Positions 18,048 to 25,670 of a stretch of 64,000 nt of DNA are shown here, in pieces; positions within the stretch are counted from its first letter, which is position 1; every line of letters starts with the position of its first letter. Position numbers and translations under genes: made by a program. This DNA is from PFJX01 sp044227325 (lineage in GTDB: Bacteria > Pseudomonadota > Gammaproteobacteria > Burkholderiales > Thiobacillaceae): positions 186,001 to 250,000 of the forward strand of contig JBGAFI010000001.1 of assembly GCA_044227325.1 (NCBI GenBank), given 5' to 3'. The notes beneath the pieces are model-generated. The model ran no database searches and was not told where the DNA came from. It worked only from the letters and a program-made list of their open reading frames with translations.

Positions 18048-19061
18048 TCAGGCGGCCGCGGTCTCGGGAACGAAGCGGACCGGTTTCGCCGCGGCTTCGC
18101 AGTCGTCCTTGCTGTCGCCGTAAGCCATGCATTTTTCGCATACCGTGCCGCGCACATCCTCGGCCAGGTTGGCGGCGCGCAGGGCCTGGAACGGCTCGCT
18201 GAGCCAGGCCTCGGCGAACGGCGTGGTCTTCAGGTCGCCCATGTGGAAACGGCCGTCGTGGTCGAAGCAGCAGGCGGACAGGAAGCCGTCGTAGGTGATG
18301 TGGCCCTCGGTGAACAACGCCCAGCAGGGCAGGGCGGGGCGCAGGGCGCCGATGCGGCCCTGGTTGCCGGCGGTGGCCACCTTGCCGTTGGCGCCGGCGG
18401 TCAGGCCCGCCTGGCCGTAGAGCGGCAGCCAGTAATGCTGGTCCACGTAGGGAAGAATTTCTTCCACGGCTTTTTCCATGCGCGGCAACTGCTCGCCGTC
18501 GTAGCGGATGCTGGAGGCGTAGATGCCGCAACGGTGGCCGGTTTCCGCCTCGACCTCGTCGCGCACGGCGCGCGCCGCCTTCATGTTGGCGACGACCTTG
18601 TGGAAATCGCCGGCTTTGACGCGGGTCACTTCGTGGAACTGTTCCGGGTCGGCGTTGTTGAAGCTGAACTTGAGGGAATCCAAGCCGGCGGCCATGACCT
18701 TCTTGACCCGTTCCGGCGTCGCCATGCGGCCGTTGGTGGTGAGGAACACGTAGGGATAACCGCATTCCTGCTTGGCGTAGCGCACGGCGTCCTCGAGCCA
18801 TTCGCAGAGGAAGGATTCGCCCAGGTAGAACAAGCCCAGTTCCTGCACGCCGGCCTCGCGCATCTCTTTCACCACGCGGGCGTAGAAATCCCAGTCCATG
18901 TCCGATTTCTTGCGCAGGCGGGCGCCGGAGGCGCAGAAGAAACATTTGAAATCGCATCGCGCGGTGAGTTCGATCTTCACGCTCTTGGGAATGGGCGGCG
19001 TGACGCTGCGGTAATCCGGGGTGATGAGCGTGATGGCGTCGATGCGTTCGGTGATTCCCAT
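18048..19061 (-). CDS. radical SAM protein with SPASM-like C-terminus
   Basis: A 337-residue enzyme with the radical SAM [4Fe-4S] motif CDFKCFFC (C36, C40, C43). The C-terminal cysteines (CWALFTEGHITYDG, ACCFDHDGRFHMGDL, CEKCMAYGDSKDDC) look like a SPASM domain binding auxiliary clusters. Relatives act in peptide or cofactor maturation and in sugar or amine modification, but the substrate here is unknown. The ATG at 19061 has AGGA eight bases upstream; longer readings lack support. It lies beside the flagellar island and is transcribed away from it, so a link is only possible. Confidence 0.75.
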   Translation of the reverse strand: MGITERIDAITLITPDYRSVTPPIPKSVKIELTARCDFKCFFCASGARLRKKSDMDWDFYARVVKEMREAGVQELGLFYLGESFLCEWLEDAVRYAKQECGYPYVFLTTNGRMATPERVKKVMAAGLDSLKFSFNNADPEQFHEVTRVKAGDFHKVVANMKAARAVRDEVEAETGHRCGIYASSIRYDGEQLPRMEKAVEEILPYVDQHYWLPLYGQAGLTAGANGKVATAGNQGRIGALRPALPCWALFTEGHITYDGFLSACCFDHDGRFHMGDLKTTPFAEAWLSEPFQALRAANLAEDVRGTVCEKCMAYGDSKDDCEAAAKPVRFVPETAAA

Positions 19062-19497
19062 GGCATGTCCTGTCAATGTTTGATCAGAGAAACCGGACAG
19101 CGCGGGGTCGCACCCCACCCATGCCGGACAAACCCGTTCAGCACGCTTCATGCCAACTCCAGGAATCCCGGATGTCACCGGATGACCAGCCCCGATTCCT
19201 TGGGTTGCGGCAATAAACGGACCAGGCTCTCCGCTTATCGGAATTCCCGAGCCGATCTTTAATGGCCTCGCGGTCGTCGCGGTGAAACCCCCGGTACTCG
19301 CGGGCGGCAAACTCTGCCAGGCCCGGGCAAGAGTTGCCGGCCTGGCGGGTCCGACCGGTCCGGCATGCCGGTTTTCTCCGCGCACCGCCTTCAATCAGCA
19401 CGCCGATCGGCGTTTTGGCCGGGTGGCACGATGATTGCTCAGAGCTTCCCGACAAAAGCATTCCTACACGTGGATTGACGGTATGAGGGAAGATCGA
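19062..19497. other. 436-base intergenic region
   Basis: No convincing gene. It carries upstream signals for the minus-strand radical SAM gene and, towards its right end, the sigma-54 promoter that opens the + strand island. Two loopless palindromes (CCGGCATGCCGG at 19360-19371 and CGCCGATCGGCG at 19401-19412), each followed by TTTT, are present. Space between 19100 and 19420 would suit an enhancer for an NtrC-family flagellar activator, but no site could be defined. Confidence 0.5.
19424..19439 (+). promoter_or_regulatory. sigma-54 (RpoN) promoter
   Basis: TGGCACGATGATTGCT matches the consensus TGGCACG-N4-TTGCW at every defined position, with ten bases between the -24 GG and the -12 GC. Transcription should start near 19450 and read into the leader ORF at 19498 and the unknown gene at 19548. 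Class II/III flagellar genes are commonly RpoN-dependent, which ties the island to flagellar control. Confidence 0.88.
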
Positions 19498-19548
19498 ATG
19501 CAAGCGATCCCGCTGGCGAACACCCTGGTCTCGGGGGCTGGGCATTGA
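19498..19548 (+). CDS. 16-residue leader ORF, coupled to the next gene
   Basis: Reads MQAIPLANTLVSGAGH and stops at 19546-19548, sharing bases with the start of the following gene (TGATG). A good ribosome-binding site, GAGGGAAG, lies at 19485-19492. It is the first ORF after the sigma-54 promoter. It may be a leader that couples ribosome entry to the downstream gene, which has a poor site of its own. An in-frame ATG at 19483 would extend it by five residues. No family is recognised. Confidence 0.35.
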   Translation: MQAIPLANTLVSGAGH

Positions 19549-20048
19549 TGACAAGCGCGGTCATGGCGGCGCGCGCGGGACTCGATCCCGCGCTGCTGGC
19601 CAAGCCGGCGGCGGACGCGGCACCGCCACAGCGCGTCGGCCGACCGGACGCGCGGACGGATGCGGGGGCGCTGTCCGGGATTACCCGGGGCGCCGCCTTG
19701 CTGGCTTCGCTGTTCAGCCGGCAGGACGCGATGATCGAAGCCGCGAAATCCGCCGCGCGGACAGGCGGCCAGGGGGTGGCGCAGGAGGGAAACGCGGAGG
19801 ACACGCGCAAGCTGTATCCGCCCTATCCGAAAGAATACGAGGAACAGGCGAAGAACCTGGAAAAGCTGGTCGGGGTGCGGCGCTTGAACGAAAGCCTGTC
19901 GTTTTCCGCGTCCGGGTCGGACAACCAGGACGTACCCACGGTGGATGTGGAAAAACTGAAACAGGCCATGCAAAGGGCTCTGGCGAATTCCCCGAACCGC
20001 GGTTTGACCGGGCAGGTGAACGGCATCGCCCATTTTCTCGATAGCTGA
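19548..20048 (+). CDS. uncharacterised protein, RpoN-controlled
   Basis: A soluble protein of 166 residues, rich in Ala in its first half and with a Pro/Tyr-rich turn (LYPPYPKEYEEQ) before an amphipathic helix and a Ser-rich segment (LNESLSFSASGS). No signal peptide, membrane helix or known domain was recognised. It begins with ATG overlapping the leader ORF stop; a TTG one codon earlier is possible. Downstream of a sigma-54 promoter and ahead of the sugar genes, a role in the flagellum or its modification is inference only. Confidence 0.6.
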   Translation: MTSAVMAARAGLDPALLAKPAADAAPPQRVGRPDARTDAGALSGITRGAALLASLFSRQDAMIEAAKSAARTGGQGVAQEGNAEDTRKLYPPYPKEYEEQAKNLEKLVGVRRLNESLSFSASGSDNQDVPTVDVEKLKQAMQRALANSPNRGLTGQVNGIAHFLDS

Positions 20049-20134
20049 AACCATCGCCGGATGTCCGCGCCGTCCGTGCGCGGGAAATCGCCGCGAGGTC
20101 CGAAGCCAGGACGGTACACAAACAGGAGCAAGCC

Positions 20135-20554
20135 ATGTCGCTAGAGGAAAGCCGGATCATCGAGCTGCCGAAGATCCATGACCCCAGGGGGAATCTGAGC
20201 TTCATCGAGAGCGAGCGGCATATACCCTTCGCCATCAACCGGGTGTTCTATCTCTACGACGTGCCGGGCGGCGAGATGCGCGCCGGCCACGCCCTGAAGT
20301 CCTGCCACCAGTTCATCATCGCCATCGCCGGCAGTTTCGACGCGGTCATCACCGACGGCGACCGGCGCGTGCGGCATCACCTGAACCGCTCCTATTACGG
20401 GCTCTACCTGCCGCCGCTGATCTGGCGCGAACTGGACAACTTCTCCTCCGGCTCGGTGTGCCTGGTCATGGCCTCGGAACACTACGCGCCGGAATCCTAT
20501 TACCGGGAGTACGCGGACTATCTCAAGGCCGTGAAGGAGCGCAAAGCCTCATGA
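20135..20554 (+). CDS. FdtA/QdtA-like dTDP-sugar 3,4-ketoisomerase
   Basis: A 139-residue cupin of the WxcM-like family. Members convert dTDP-4-keto-6-deoxyglucose to the 3-keto sugar, either galacto (FdtA) or gluco (QdtA). The conserved cues are DPRGNLSFIE, the RVFYLYDVPGG segment and the metal/substrate-site region RAGHALKSCHQ with its histidines. AGGAG lies six bases before the ATG. It is followed with four-base overlaps by an acyltransferase and an aminotransferase, the complete FdtA-C-B set. The product stereochemistry cannot be told from sequence. Confidence 0.82.
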   Translation: MSLEESRIIELPKIHDPRGNLSFIESERHIPFAINRVFYLYDVPGGEMRAGHALKSCHQFIIAIAGSFDAVITDGDRRVRHHLNRSYYGLYLPPLIWRELDNFSSGSVCLVMASEHYAPESYYREYADYLKAVKERKAS

Positions 20555-21033
20555 CCGCGCGGGACGCCTTCGTCCACCCTTCCGCCGACGTGCAGACCGC
20601 CCGCATCGGCGCCGGCACCCGCATCTGGCAGTTCGTCGTGGTTCTGGCCGAGGCCCGCATCGGCAGCGACTGCAATATCTGCGCCCAGTGCTTCGTCGAG
20701 AACGACGTGGAGATCGGCGACCGGGTCACCGTCAAGAACGGCGTCAGCCTGTGGGACGGCGCGCGCATCGAGGACGACGTGTTCATCGGCCCCAACGTGA
20801 CCTTCGCCAACGACCGCTTTCCCCGCTCGAAACACCATCCCGGGCGCTTCGAGCGCATCGTGATCCGGCGCGGCGCCTCCATCGGCGCCAACGCCACCCT
20901 GCTGCCCGGCATCGAGATCGGCGCGGGGGCCATGGTGGGCGCCGGCGCGGTGGTGACCGGGGACGTGCCGGCCCATGCCGTGGTGGTCGGCAATCCCGCG
21001 CGGGTGGTGCGCATGCTGGCGGATGCGGAATGA
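20551..21033 (+). CDS. FdtC/QdtC-like sugar N-acyltransferase
   Basis: A left-handed beta-helix acyltransferase of 160 residues with hexapeptide repeats throughout (for example IGAGTRIWQF, VEIGDRVTVKNGV, IEIGAGAMVGAGAVVT). It resembles enzymes that acetylate the 3-amino group of dTDP-3-amino-3,6-dideoxyhexoses. The likely catalytic His is in FPRSKHHPGRF. It overlaps the ketoisomerase and aminotransferase genes by four bases on each side, supporting a single pathway to dTDP-Fuc3NAc or dTDP-Qui3NAc (or another N-acyl form). Confidence 0.82.
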   Translation: MTARDAFVHPSADVQTARIGAGTRIWQFVVVLAEARIGSDCNICAQCFVENDVEIGDRVTVKNGVSLWDGARIEDDVFIGPNVTFANDRFPRSKHHPGRFERIVIRRGASIGANATLLPGIEIGAGAMVGAGAVVTGDVPAHAVVVGNPARVVRMLADAE

Positions 21034-22145
21034 GCGCCCCGACCACGGTGCCTTTCTCCGATCTCAAGGCTGGCCACGCCGAGCTGGCGGATGAACTCCG
21101 GGCCGCCTTCGACCGTGTGCTCGAATCCGGTTGGTTCGTGCTGGGCAGGGAGGTCGCCGCTTTCGAAGCGGAATTTGCCGATTACTGCGGCACGGCCCAC
21201 TGCGTCGGCGTCGCCAACGGCCTGGAGGCCATGTACTTGGCGTTGCGGGCCTGGGACATCGGCCCCGGCGACGAGGTGATCGTGCCGGCCAACACCTACA
21301 TCGCCACCTGGCTCGCGGTCACCATGACCGGCGCGACGCCGGTGCCGGTGGAGCCGGACGCGGCCACCCGCAACATCGACCCCTCCCTCATCGAAGCGGC
21401 CGTCACGCCGCGCACCCGCGCCCTGCTGGTGGTCCACCTGTACGGCCTGCCCGCGGACATGGCGGCCATCATGCCCGTCGCCCGCCGCCACGGCCTGCGC
21501 GTGCTGGAGGACGCGGCCCACGCCCACGGCGCCAGGCTGGACGGCGTGCGGGCCGGCGCCCTGGGGGATGCCGCCGCCTTCAGCTTCTTCCCCAGCAAGA
21601 ACCTGGGCGCCCTGGGCGACGGCGGCGCGGTCACCACGTGCGACGCGGCCCTCGCGGAGCGGATGCGGGTGCTGCGCAACTATGGTTCGGTGGTCAAGTA
21701 CCACAACCTGGAAAAGGGCATCAACAGCCGCCTGGACGAATTGCAGGCGGCCCTGCTGCGGGTGAAGCTGCCCCGCCTCGACGCCTGGAACGAACGCCGC
21801 GCGGCGCTGGCGCGACGCTATCTGGACGGACTCGCCGGTCTGCCGCTGCGGCTCCCGGTCACGCCGCCCGGCTGCGAGCCGGTCTGGCATGTGTTCACCG
21901 TGCGCAGCGAGCGGCGCGACCAACTCGCCGCGCATTTGAAGGCGCAGGGCGTCGACACCATGATCCACTACCCCATCCCGCCCCATATGCAACCCGCGTA
22001 CCCCGAGTACGCCCACCTGTCCGGAACCTTGCCCCGCACCGAGGCGATCCACCGGGAAATCCTCAGCTTGCCGCTTTGGCCGCAGATGGACGCGGCCGGG
22101 CAAGACCACGTCATCCAGGCCACCCGAGGTTTCTTCCATGGCTAA
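21030..22145 (+). CDS. FdtB/QdtB-like sugar 3-aminotransferase (DegT/DnrJ family)
   Basis: A PLP-dependent sugar aminotransferase of 371 residues that would transfer an amino group to C3 of the dTDP-3-keto-6-deoxyhexose. The PLP lysine lies in FSFFPSKNLGALGDGGA and the cofactor Asp in VLEDAAHAHGA; GINSRLDELQAA and HVFTVR are family hallmarks. It is the third gene of the amino-sugar trio and overlaps the methyltransferase gene by eight bases. Confidence 0.88.
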   Translation: MSAPTTVPFSDLKAGHAELADELRAAFDRVLESGWFVLGREVAAFEAEFADYCGTAHCVGVANGLEAMYLALRAWDIGPGDEVIVPANTYIATWLAVTMTGATPVPVEPDAATRNIDPSLIEAAVTPRTRALLVVHLYGLPADMAAIMPVARRHGLRVLEDAAHAHGARLDGVRAGALGDAAAFSFFPSKNLGALGDGGAVTTCDAALAERMRVLRNYGSVVKYHNLEKGINSRLDELQAALLRVKLPRLDAWNERRAALARRYLDGLAGLPLRLPVTPPGCEPVWHVFTVRSERRDQLAAHLKAQGVDTMIHYPIPPHMQPAYPEYAHLSGTLPRTEAIHREILSLPLWPQMDAAGQDHVIQATRGFFHG

Positions 22146-22812
22146 ACGCAAGATCAAGAGCTACGACCCGAAGCGCTTCGACGAGGAGTATTTCGAACGC
22201 GGGCTGATGGCCGGCATCTCCGGCTATCGCGACTATCAGTGGATGTCCGAATCCACCCTGAAGATGGCCCATTTCCTCATCACCCAGCTGCCCATCCGGC
22301 CCGGCCAGAAGGTCATCGATTACGGCTGCGCCAAGGGCTATCTGGTGAAGGCGCTGCGCATCCTGGAAGTCGATGCCTACGGCGTCGACATTTCCGACTA
22401 CGCCATCGATCAGGTGCCGCCGGACGTGCGCCCCTATTGCCGCAAGATCGCCGGCGCCGACGACCCGGGCCTGTTCGACACGCCCTACGAGTGGCTGCTC
22501 TCCAAGGACGTGTTCGAGCACATGCCGGAGAAAGTGCTGGGCGACCTGCTCACCCAGGCGAAGGCCCACGTGAACCAGATTTACACCATCATCCCCCTGG
22601 GCCGGGACAACACCTCGAATCGCTTCGTCATTCCCCAGTACGACGAGGACATCACCCATATCACCATCCGCACCAAATCCTGGTGGATCGACTTCTTCGA
22701 GGAACTGGGCTGGAACACCACCGTGTTCCGCTACTCCCTGCGCGGCGTCAAGGACAAGTGGACCGAGGCCTACAGCAAGGGCAACGGCTTCTTTCAACTG
22801 GAGAGGGACTGA
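22138..22812 (+). CDS. class I SAM-dependent methyltransferase
   Basis: A 224-residue methyltransferase. The SAM-binding motif I is KVIDYGCAKGYLVKAL, followed by the acidic motif II (VDAYGVDISDYAI) and the post-core SKDVFEHMP segment. The substrate is unknown; its overlap with the sugar aminotransferase and the next gene three bases away suggest a sugar or glycan. It may methylate the amino sugar before or after transfer. Confidence 0.8.
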   Translation: MAKRKIKSYDPKRFDEEYFERGLMAGISGYRDYQWMSESTLKMAHFLITQLPIRPGQKVIDYGCAKGYLVKALRILEVDAYGVDISDYAIDQVPPDVRPYCRKIAGADDPGLFDTPYEWLLSKDVFEHMPEKVLGDLLTQAKAHVNQIYTIIPLGRDNTSNRFVIPQYDEDITHITIRTKSWWIDFFEELGWNTTVFRYSLRGVKDKWTEAYSKGNGFFQLERD

Positions 22813-22814
22813 AC

Positions 22815-23810
22815 ATGAGCGGTGAGAGTGTGCTCGGCGGCGCCTATGCCGCCTACCTCGCGGGGAATCTGAGCCTGGCCCAGGACAAGGCCCTGAAAGC
22901 CTGGGCGGTCGGCGGCAACGAGGAAGCCATCTTCAAGCTGGTCAGCACCATCCGCGCCGAGCTGGTGCGGCAGGCCCAGGCCGAACGCCAGCAGAAGAGC
23001 GTCCTGGCCCAGCGCCTGGGCAATCAGATCATGGCCCAGCAATTTATCCAGTCCCTGCTCGCGGAACCGAGGTTCCAGGATCTCCTGCGCCTGGAACGGC
23101 ACGGCAAGCGCATCTCCAGCCAGAACGACGAGGACGGCATCCTCGCCGAGATATTCCGGCGCATCGGCGTCGTCCACAAAACCTTTGTCGAGATCGGCGT
23201 CGGCAACGGCCTGGAGAACAACACCTTCGCCCTCATGCAGCAGGGCTGGCGCGGCACCTGGGTGGACGCGAACCAGGCCAAGGTGGCCTTCATCCGCGAA
23301 CATTTCGCCGAGACCATCGCCACGGGGCAACTGGAGATGGTGGAATCCCTGGTCAACGCGGAGAACGTCAACGGCCTGCTAGCCAGCCATGCCGGGCATC
23401 CGGAGATCGACTGCCTGTCCATCGACATCGACGGCAACGACTACCACATCTGGAAGGCGCTCAGCGCGGTCAATCCACGCGTCGCGGTGGTGGAATACAA
23501 CGCGAAGTACCCGCCGCCGGCCAGCCTGGTGCAGCGCTACGACCCGGCTTACACCTGGGCCAAGGAGCGGGACGGCGGCGCCTCCCTGGCGGCGCTGGTG
23601 AAACTCGGCGAGGAGAAGGGCTATCAGCTGGTGGGCTGCAACCTGACCGGCGTCAACGCCTTCTTCGTGCGCCGGGATCTGGCCGAGGACCGTTTCGCGA
23701 GCCCCGCCACCCCCGAGCACCTCTATCACCCCGCCCGCTACTTCCTATGGGAGGCGGGCGGCTTCCCCATCGGCGGCCAGGGCAACATGGCACCGAAGCT
23801 CGAGGTATGA
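22815..23810 (+). CDS. FkbM-like methyltransferase with helical N-terminal extension
   Basis: A 331-residue protein. The N-terminal 80 or so residues are helical and Gln/Ala-rich, unlike most of the family. From residue 85 a methyltransferase fold of the FkbM type appears: KTFVEIGVGNGLENNT (SAM site), GTWVDANQAKVAF, then DCLSIDIDGNDYHIWKAL. Such proteins O-methylate sugars or other hydroxyls. It follows the preceding methyltransferase by two bases and is probably translated with it. Confidence 0.72.
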   Translation: MSGESVLGGAYAAYLAGNLSLAQDKALKAWAVGGNEEAIFKLVSTIRAELVRQAQAERQQKSVLAQRLGNQIMAQQFIQSLLAEPRFQDLLRLERHGKRISSQNDEDGILAEIFRRIGVVHKTFVEIGVGNGLENNTFALMQQGWRGTWVDANQAKVAFIREHFAETIATGQLEMVESLVNAENVNGLLASHAGHPEIDCLSIDIDGNDYHIWKALSAVNPRVAVVEYNAKYPPPASLVQRYDPAYTWAKERDGGASLAALVKLGEEKGYQLVGCNLTGVNAFFVRRDLAEDRFASPATPEHLYHPARYFLWEAGGFPIGGQGNMAPKLEV

Positions 23811-23814
23811 CGCC

Positions 23815-24828
23815 ATGCTGAGGCTGGCCATGGTGGGGCTGGGCTACTGGGGCGGGCACCTGCTGCGCAACTTCCTCGCCACGCCGGGCGTGCAGGTGGT
23901 CGCCTTGTGCGACATCCAAGCCGAGGCGCTGGCCCGGGCGCGGGAAAAGGCGCCGCAAGCGGCCGCCTTCGACGATTACGCGCGAATGCTGGAGGATTCC
24001 TCCGTGGACGCGGTGGTGGTGGCGACGCCGGCCAAGACCCATTACCCGTTCGCGCGCCAGGCCCTGGCCTCGGGCCGCCACGTGCTGCTGGAAAAACCCG
24101 CCACCGGGACGGTCGCGGAAATGCGGGAACTGGCCGATCTGGCTTCTGCCGGAAAACGGCTGCTGCACATCGACCACACCCCCATCTTCCCGCCCACGGT
24201 GAGGCAGTTGAAGGCCGCCATCGACGAAGGGAAAGCGCGCACCGGCAGCGGTCTGCGCACCTACAGCTCGGTGCGCATGGGCCCCTACGCCATGCGCGAC
24301 GACGTGAACATCGTCGCCGACATGGGCATCCACGACCTGGCCGTGGTCGACCATCTGCTCGACGGCCGCCTACCCGACACGGTGAGCGTGCTGGGCCGCC
24401 CCTGGCTGGCCGACTGGCCGGTGGCGGAGGCCATGATCAACCTGTCCTACGGCGAGACCATGGCCACCATCCATGTGGGCTGGATGTCGGCGGAAAAGCG
24501 GCAGCTCATCCGCGCGAACTTCGGCGATTGCCTGGCCATGTACGAGGAATTCCAGCCCGCCGACAAGCTGCGCGTCTACCGCATGCTCGCGGACACGGAA
24601 CGCCGCCTGCCGGACCAGTACCGCTACACCCTGGAGCGGCTGCCCGCGTGCGAGGCGCCGCCGGGGGAGACGCTGGGTCTGGTCTGCGCCCATTTCCGGG
24701 ATTGCATCGCCGGGCGGGCGCGGCCGTTGTCCGGCGCGGATATGGGCTTGCGCCTGGCCGCCGTGCTGGAGGCCGCCGACATCTCCCTGGCCACGGGCGG
24801 CGCCCTGGTGGAAGTGAAACGGCCATGA
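23815..24828 (+). CDS. Gfo/Idh/MocA-family NAD(P)-dependent oxidoreductase
   Basis: A 337-residue oxidoreductase. The N-terminal Rossmann motif is MVGLGYWGGHLLRNF, followed by the family segments VVATPAKTHYPFARQAL and LLEKPATGT (with the catalytic-site Lys). The C-terminal alpha/beta domain includes ADMGIHDLAVVDHLL. Relatives oxidise or reduce sugar nucleotides or free sugars. Its four-base overlap with the TIM-barrel gene suggests that the two act on the same sugar. Confidence 0.85.
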   Translation: MLRLAMVGLGYWGGHLLRNFLATPGVQVVALCDIQAEALARAREKAPQAAAFDDYARMLEDSSVDAVVVATPAKTHYPFARQALASGRHVLLEKPATGTVAEMRELADLASAGKRLLHIDHTPIFPPTVRQLKAAIDEGKARTGSGLRTYSSVRMGPYAMRDDVNIVADMGIHDLAVVDHLLDGRLPDTVSVLGRPWLADWPVAEAMINLSYGETMATIHVGWMSAEKRQLIRANFGDCLAMYEEFQPADKLRVYRMLADTERRLPDQYRYTLERLPACEAPPGETLGLVCAHFRDCIAGRARPLSGADMGLRLAAVLEAADISLATGGALVEVKRP

Positions 24829-25670
24829 GTTCACCTTCGAGTCCGGCCATGGGTTTGCAACTGTCCGTCTCCAGCATCGCCGCCAAGGGTATCCGGGATG
24901 CGGCCTTCTACGAGGCGCTCGCCGCCGAGGGCATCGGCTGGGTGGATGTGGCGCCCACCATGATCGATCCCGACTGGAGCCGGCTGGATGCCGCCGCGCT
25001 GGCGGACTTCCGGGATTTCGCCGAGGCCGGGGGCTTGCGTGTGGGCGGTCTGCAATCCCTGTTCTACGGGGTGAACGGGGCCAATATCCTGGGCGACGCG
25101 GCGGAAGCGGCGGCCTTCGCCGCGCAGATGGCGCGCCTCGCCCGCATCGCCGTCGGCCTGGGGGCGACGCGCCTGGTGCTGGGCTCCCCGCCCAACCGGC
25201 GCCGGGGCGAATTGGCGCCGGCGGCGGCGGAAGACCTGTTCGTCCGGCGCATGGCGCCCATCTGCGACAGCTACCGGGAGCGGGGCCTCATGGTCTGCCT
25301 GGAGGCCAACCCGCCGGCCTACGGCTGCGATTTCGCCACCCATTACGGCCCCGCCGCCGAGCTGGTCGCGCGCATGGACCATCCCGCGTTCCGGCTCAAT
25401 TTCGATACCGGCTGCGCGGCCCTGGGCGGCGACGATCCGGTGGATGTGATCCGGCGCCACGCCGGCCTGTTCGGCCATGTGCACGTCAGCGAACCCCAGC
25501 TGGCCTGCGTCGCCGATGGCGGTATCGACCATTTCGCCGTCGGGCGGGCCTTGCGGGAGGCGGGCTACGCGGGCCTGGTCTGTCTGGAGATGCGTTGTCT
25601 CCAGGACAGCGATCCCAGCGCCCTGCCGCGTTCCGCGCGCCTGCTGCGGGAGGCCTATCTTGGCGCCTGA
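24825..25670 (+). CDS. sugar phosphate isomerase/epimerase-like TIM-barrel protein
   Basis: A 281-residue protein of the AP-endonuclease-2 / xylose isomerase-like TIM-barrel superfamily. Metal-site cues are CLEANPPAYGCDF, RLNFDTGCA, HVHVSEPQ and LVCLEMRC, spaced as in this superfamily. It may epimerise or isomerise a sugar precursor for the island's glycan; its substrate is unknown. The following transferase begins inside its 3' end. Confidence 0.75.
   Translation: MSSPSSPAMGLQLSVSSIAAKGIRDAAFYEALAAEGIGWVDVAPTMIDPDWSRLDAAALADFRDFAEAGGLRVGGLQSLFYGVNGANILGDAAEAAAFAAQMARLARIAVGLGATRLVLGSPPNRRRGELAPAAAEDLFVRRMAPICDSYRERGLMVCLEANPPAYGCDFATHYGPAAELVARMDHPAFRLNFDTGCAALGGDDPVDVIRRHAGLFGHVHVSEPQLACVADGGIDHFAVGRALREAGYAGLVCLEMRCLQDSDPSALPRSARLLREAYLGA

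Noticed and set aside
19360..19412. Palindromes CCGGCATGCCGG and CGCCGATCGGCG followed by TTTT as terminators
   Set aside because: Both are loopless and no gene ends before them on the + strand, so they are more likely incidental or protein-binding sites.
19138..19554. A 138-codon minus-strand ORF in the gap before the island
   Set aside because: It runs across the sigma-54 promoter and the leader, lacks a ribosome site, and its product shows no domain.
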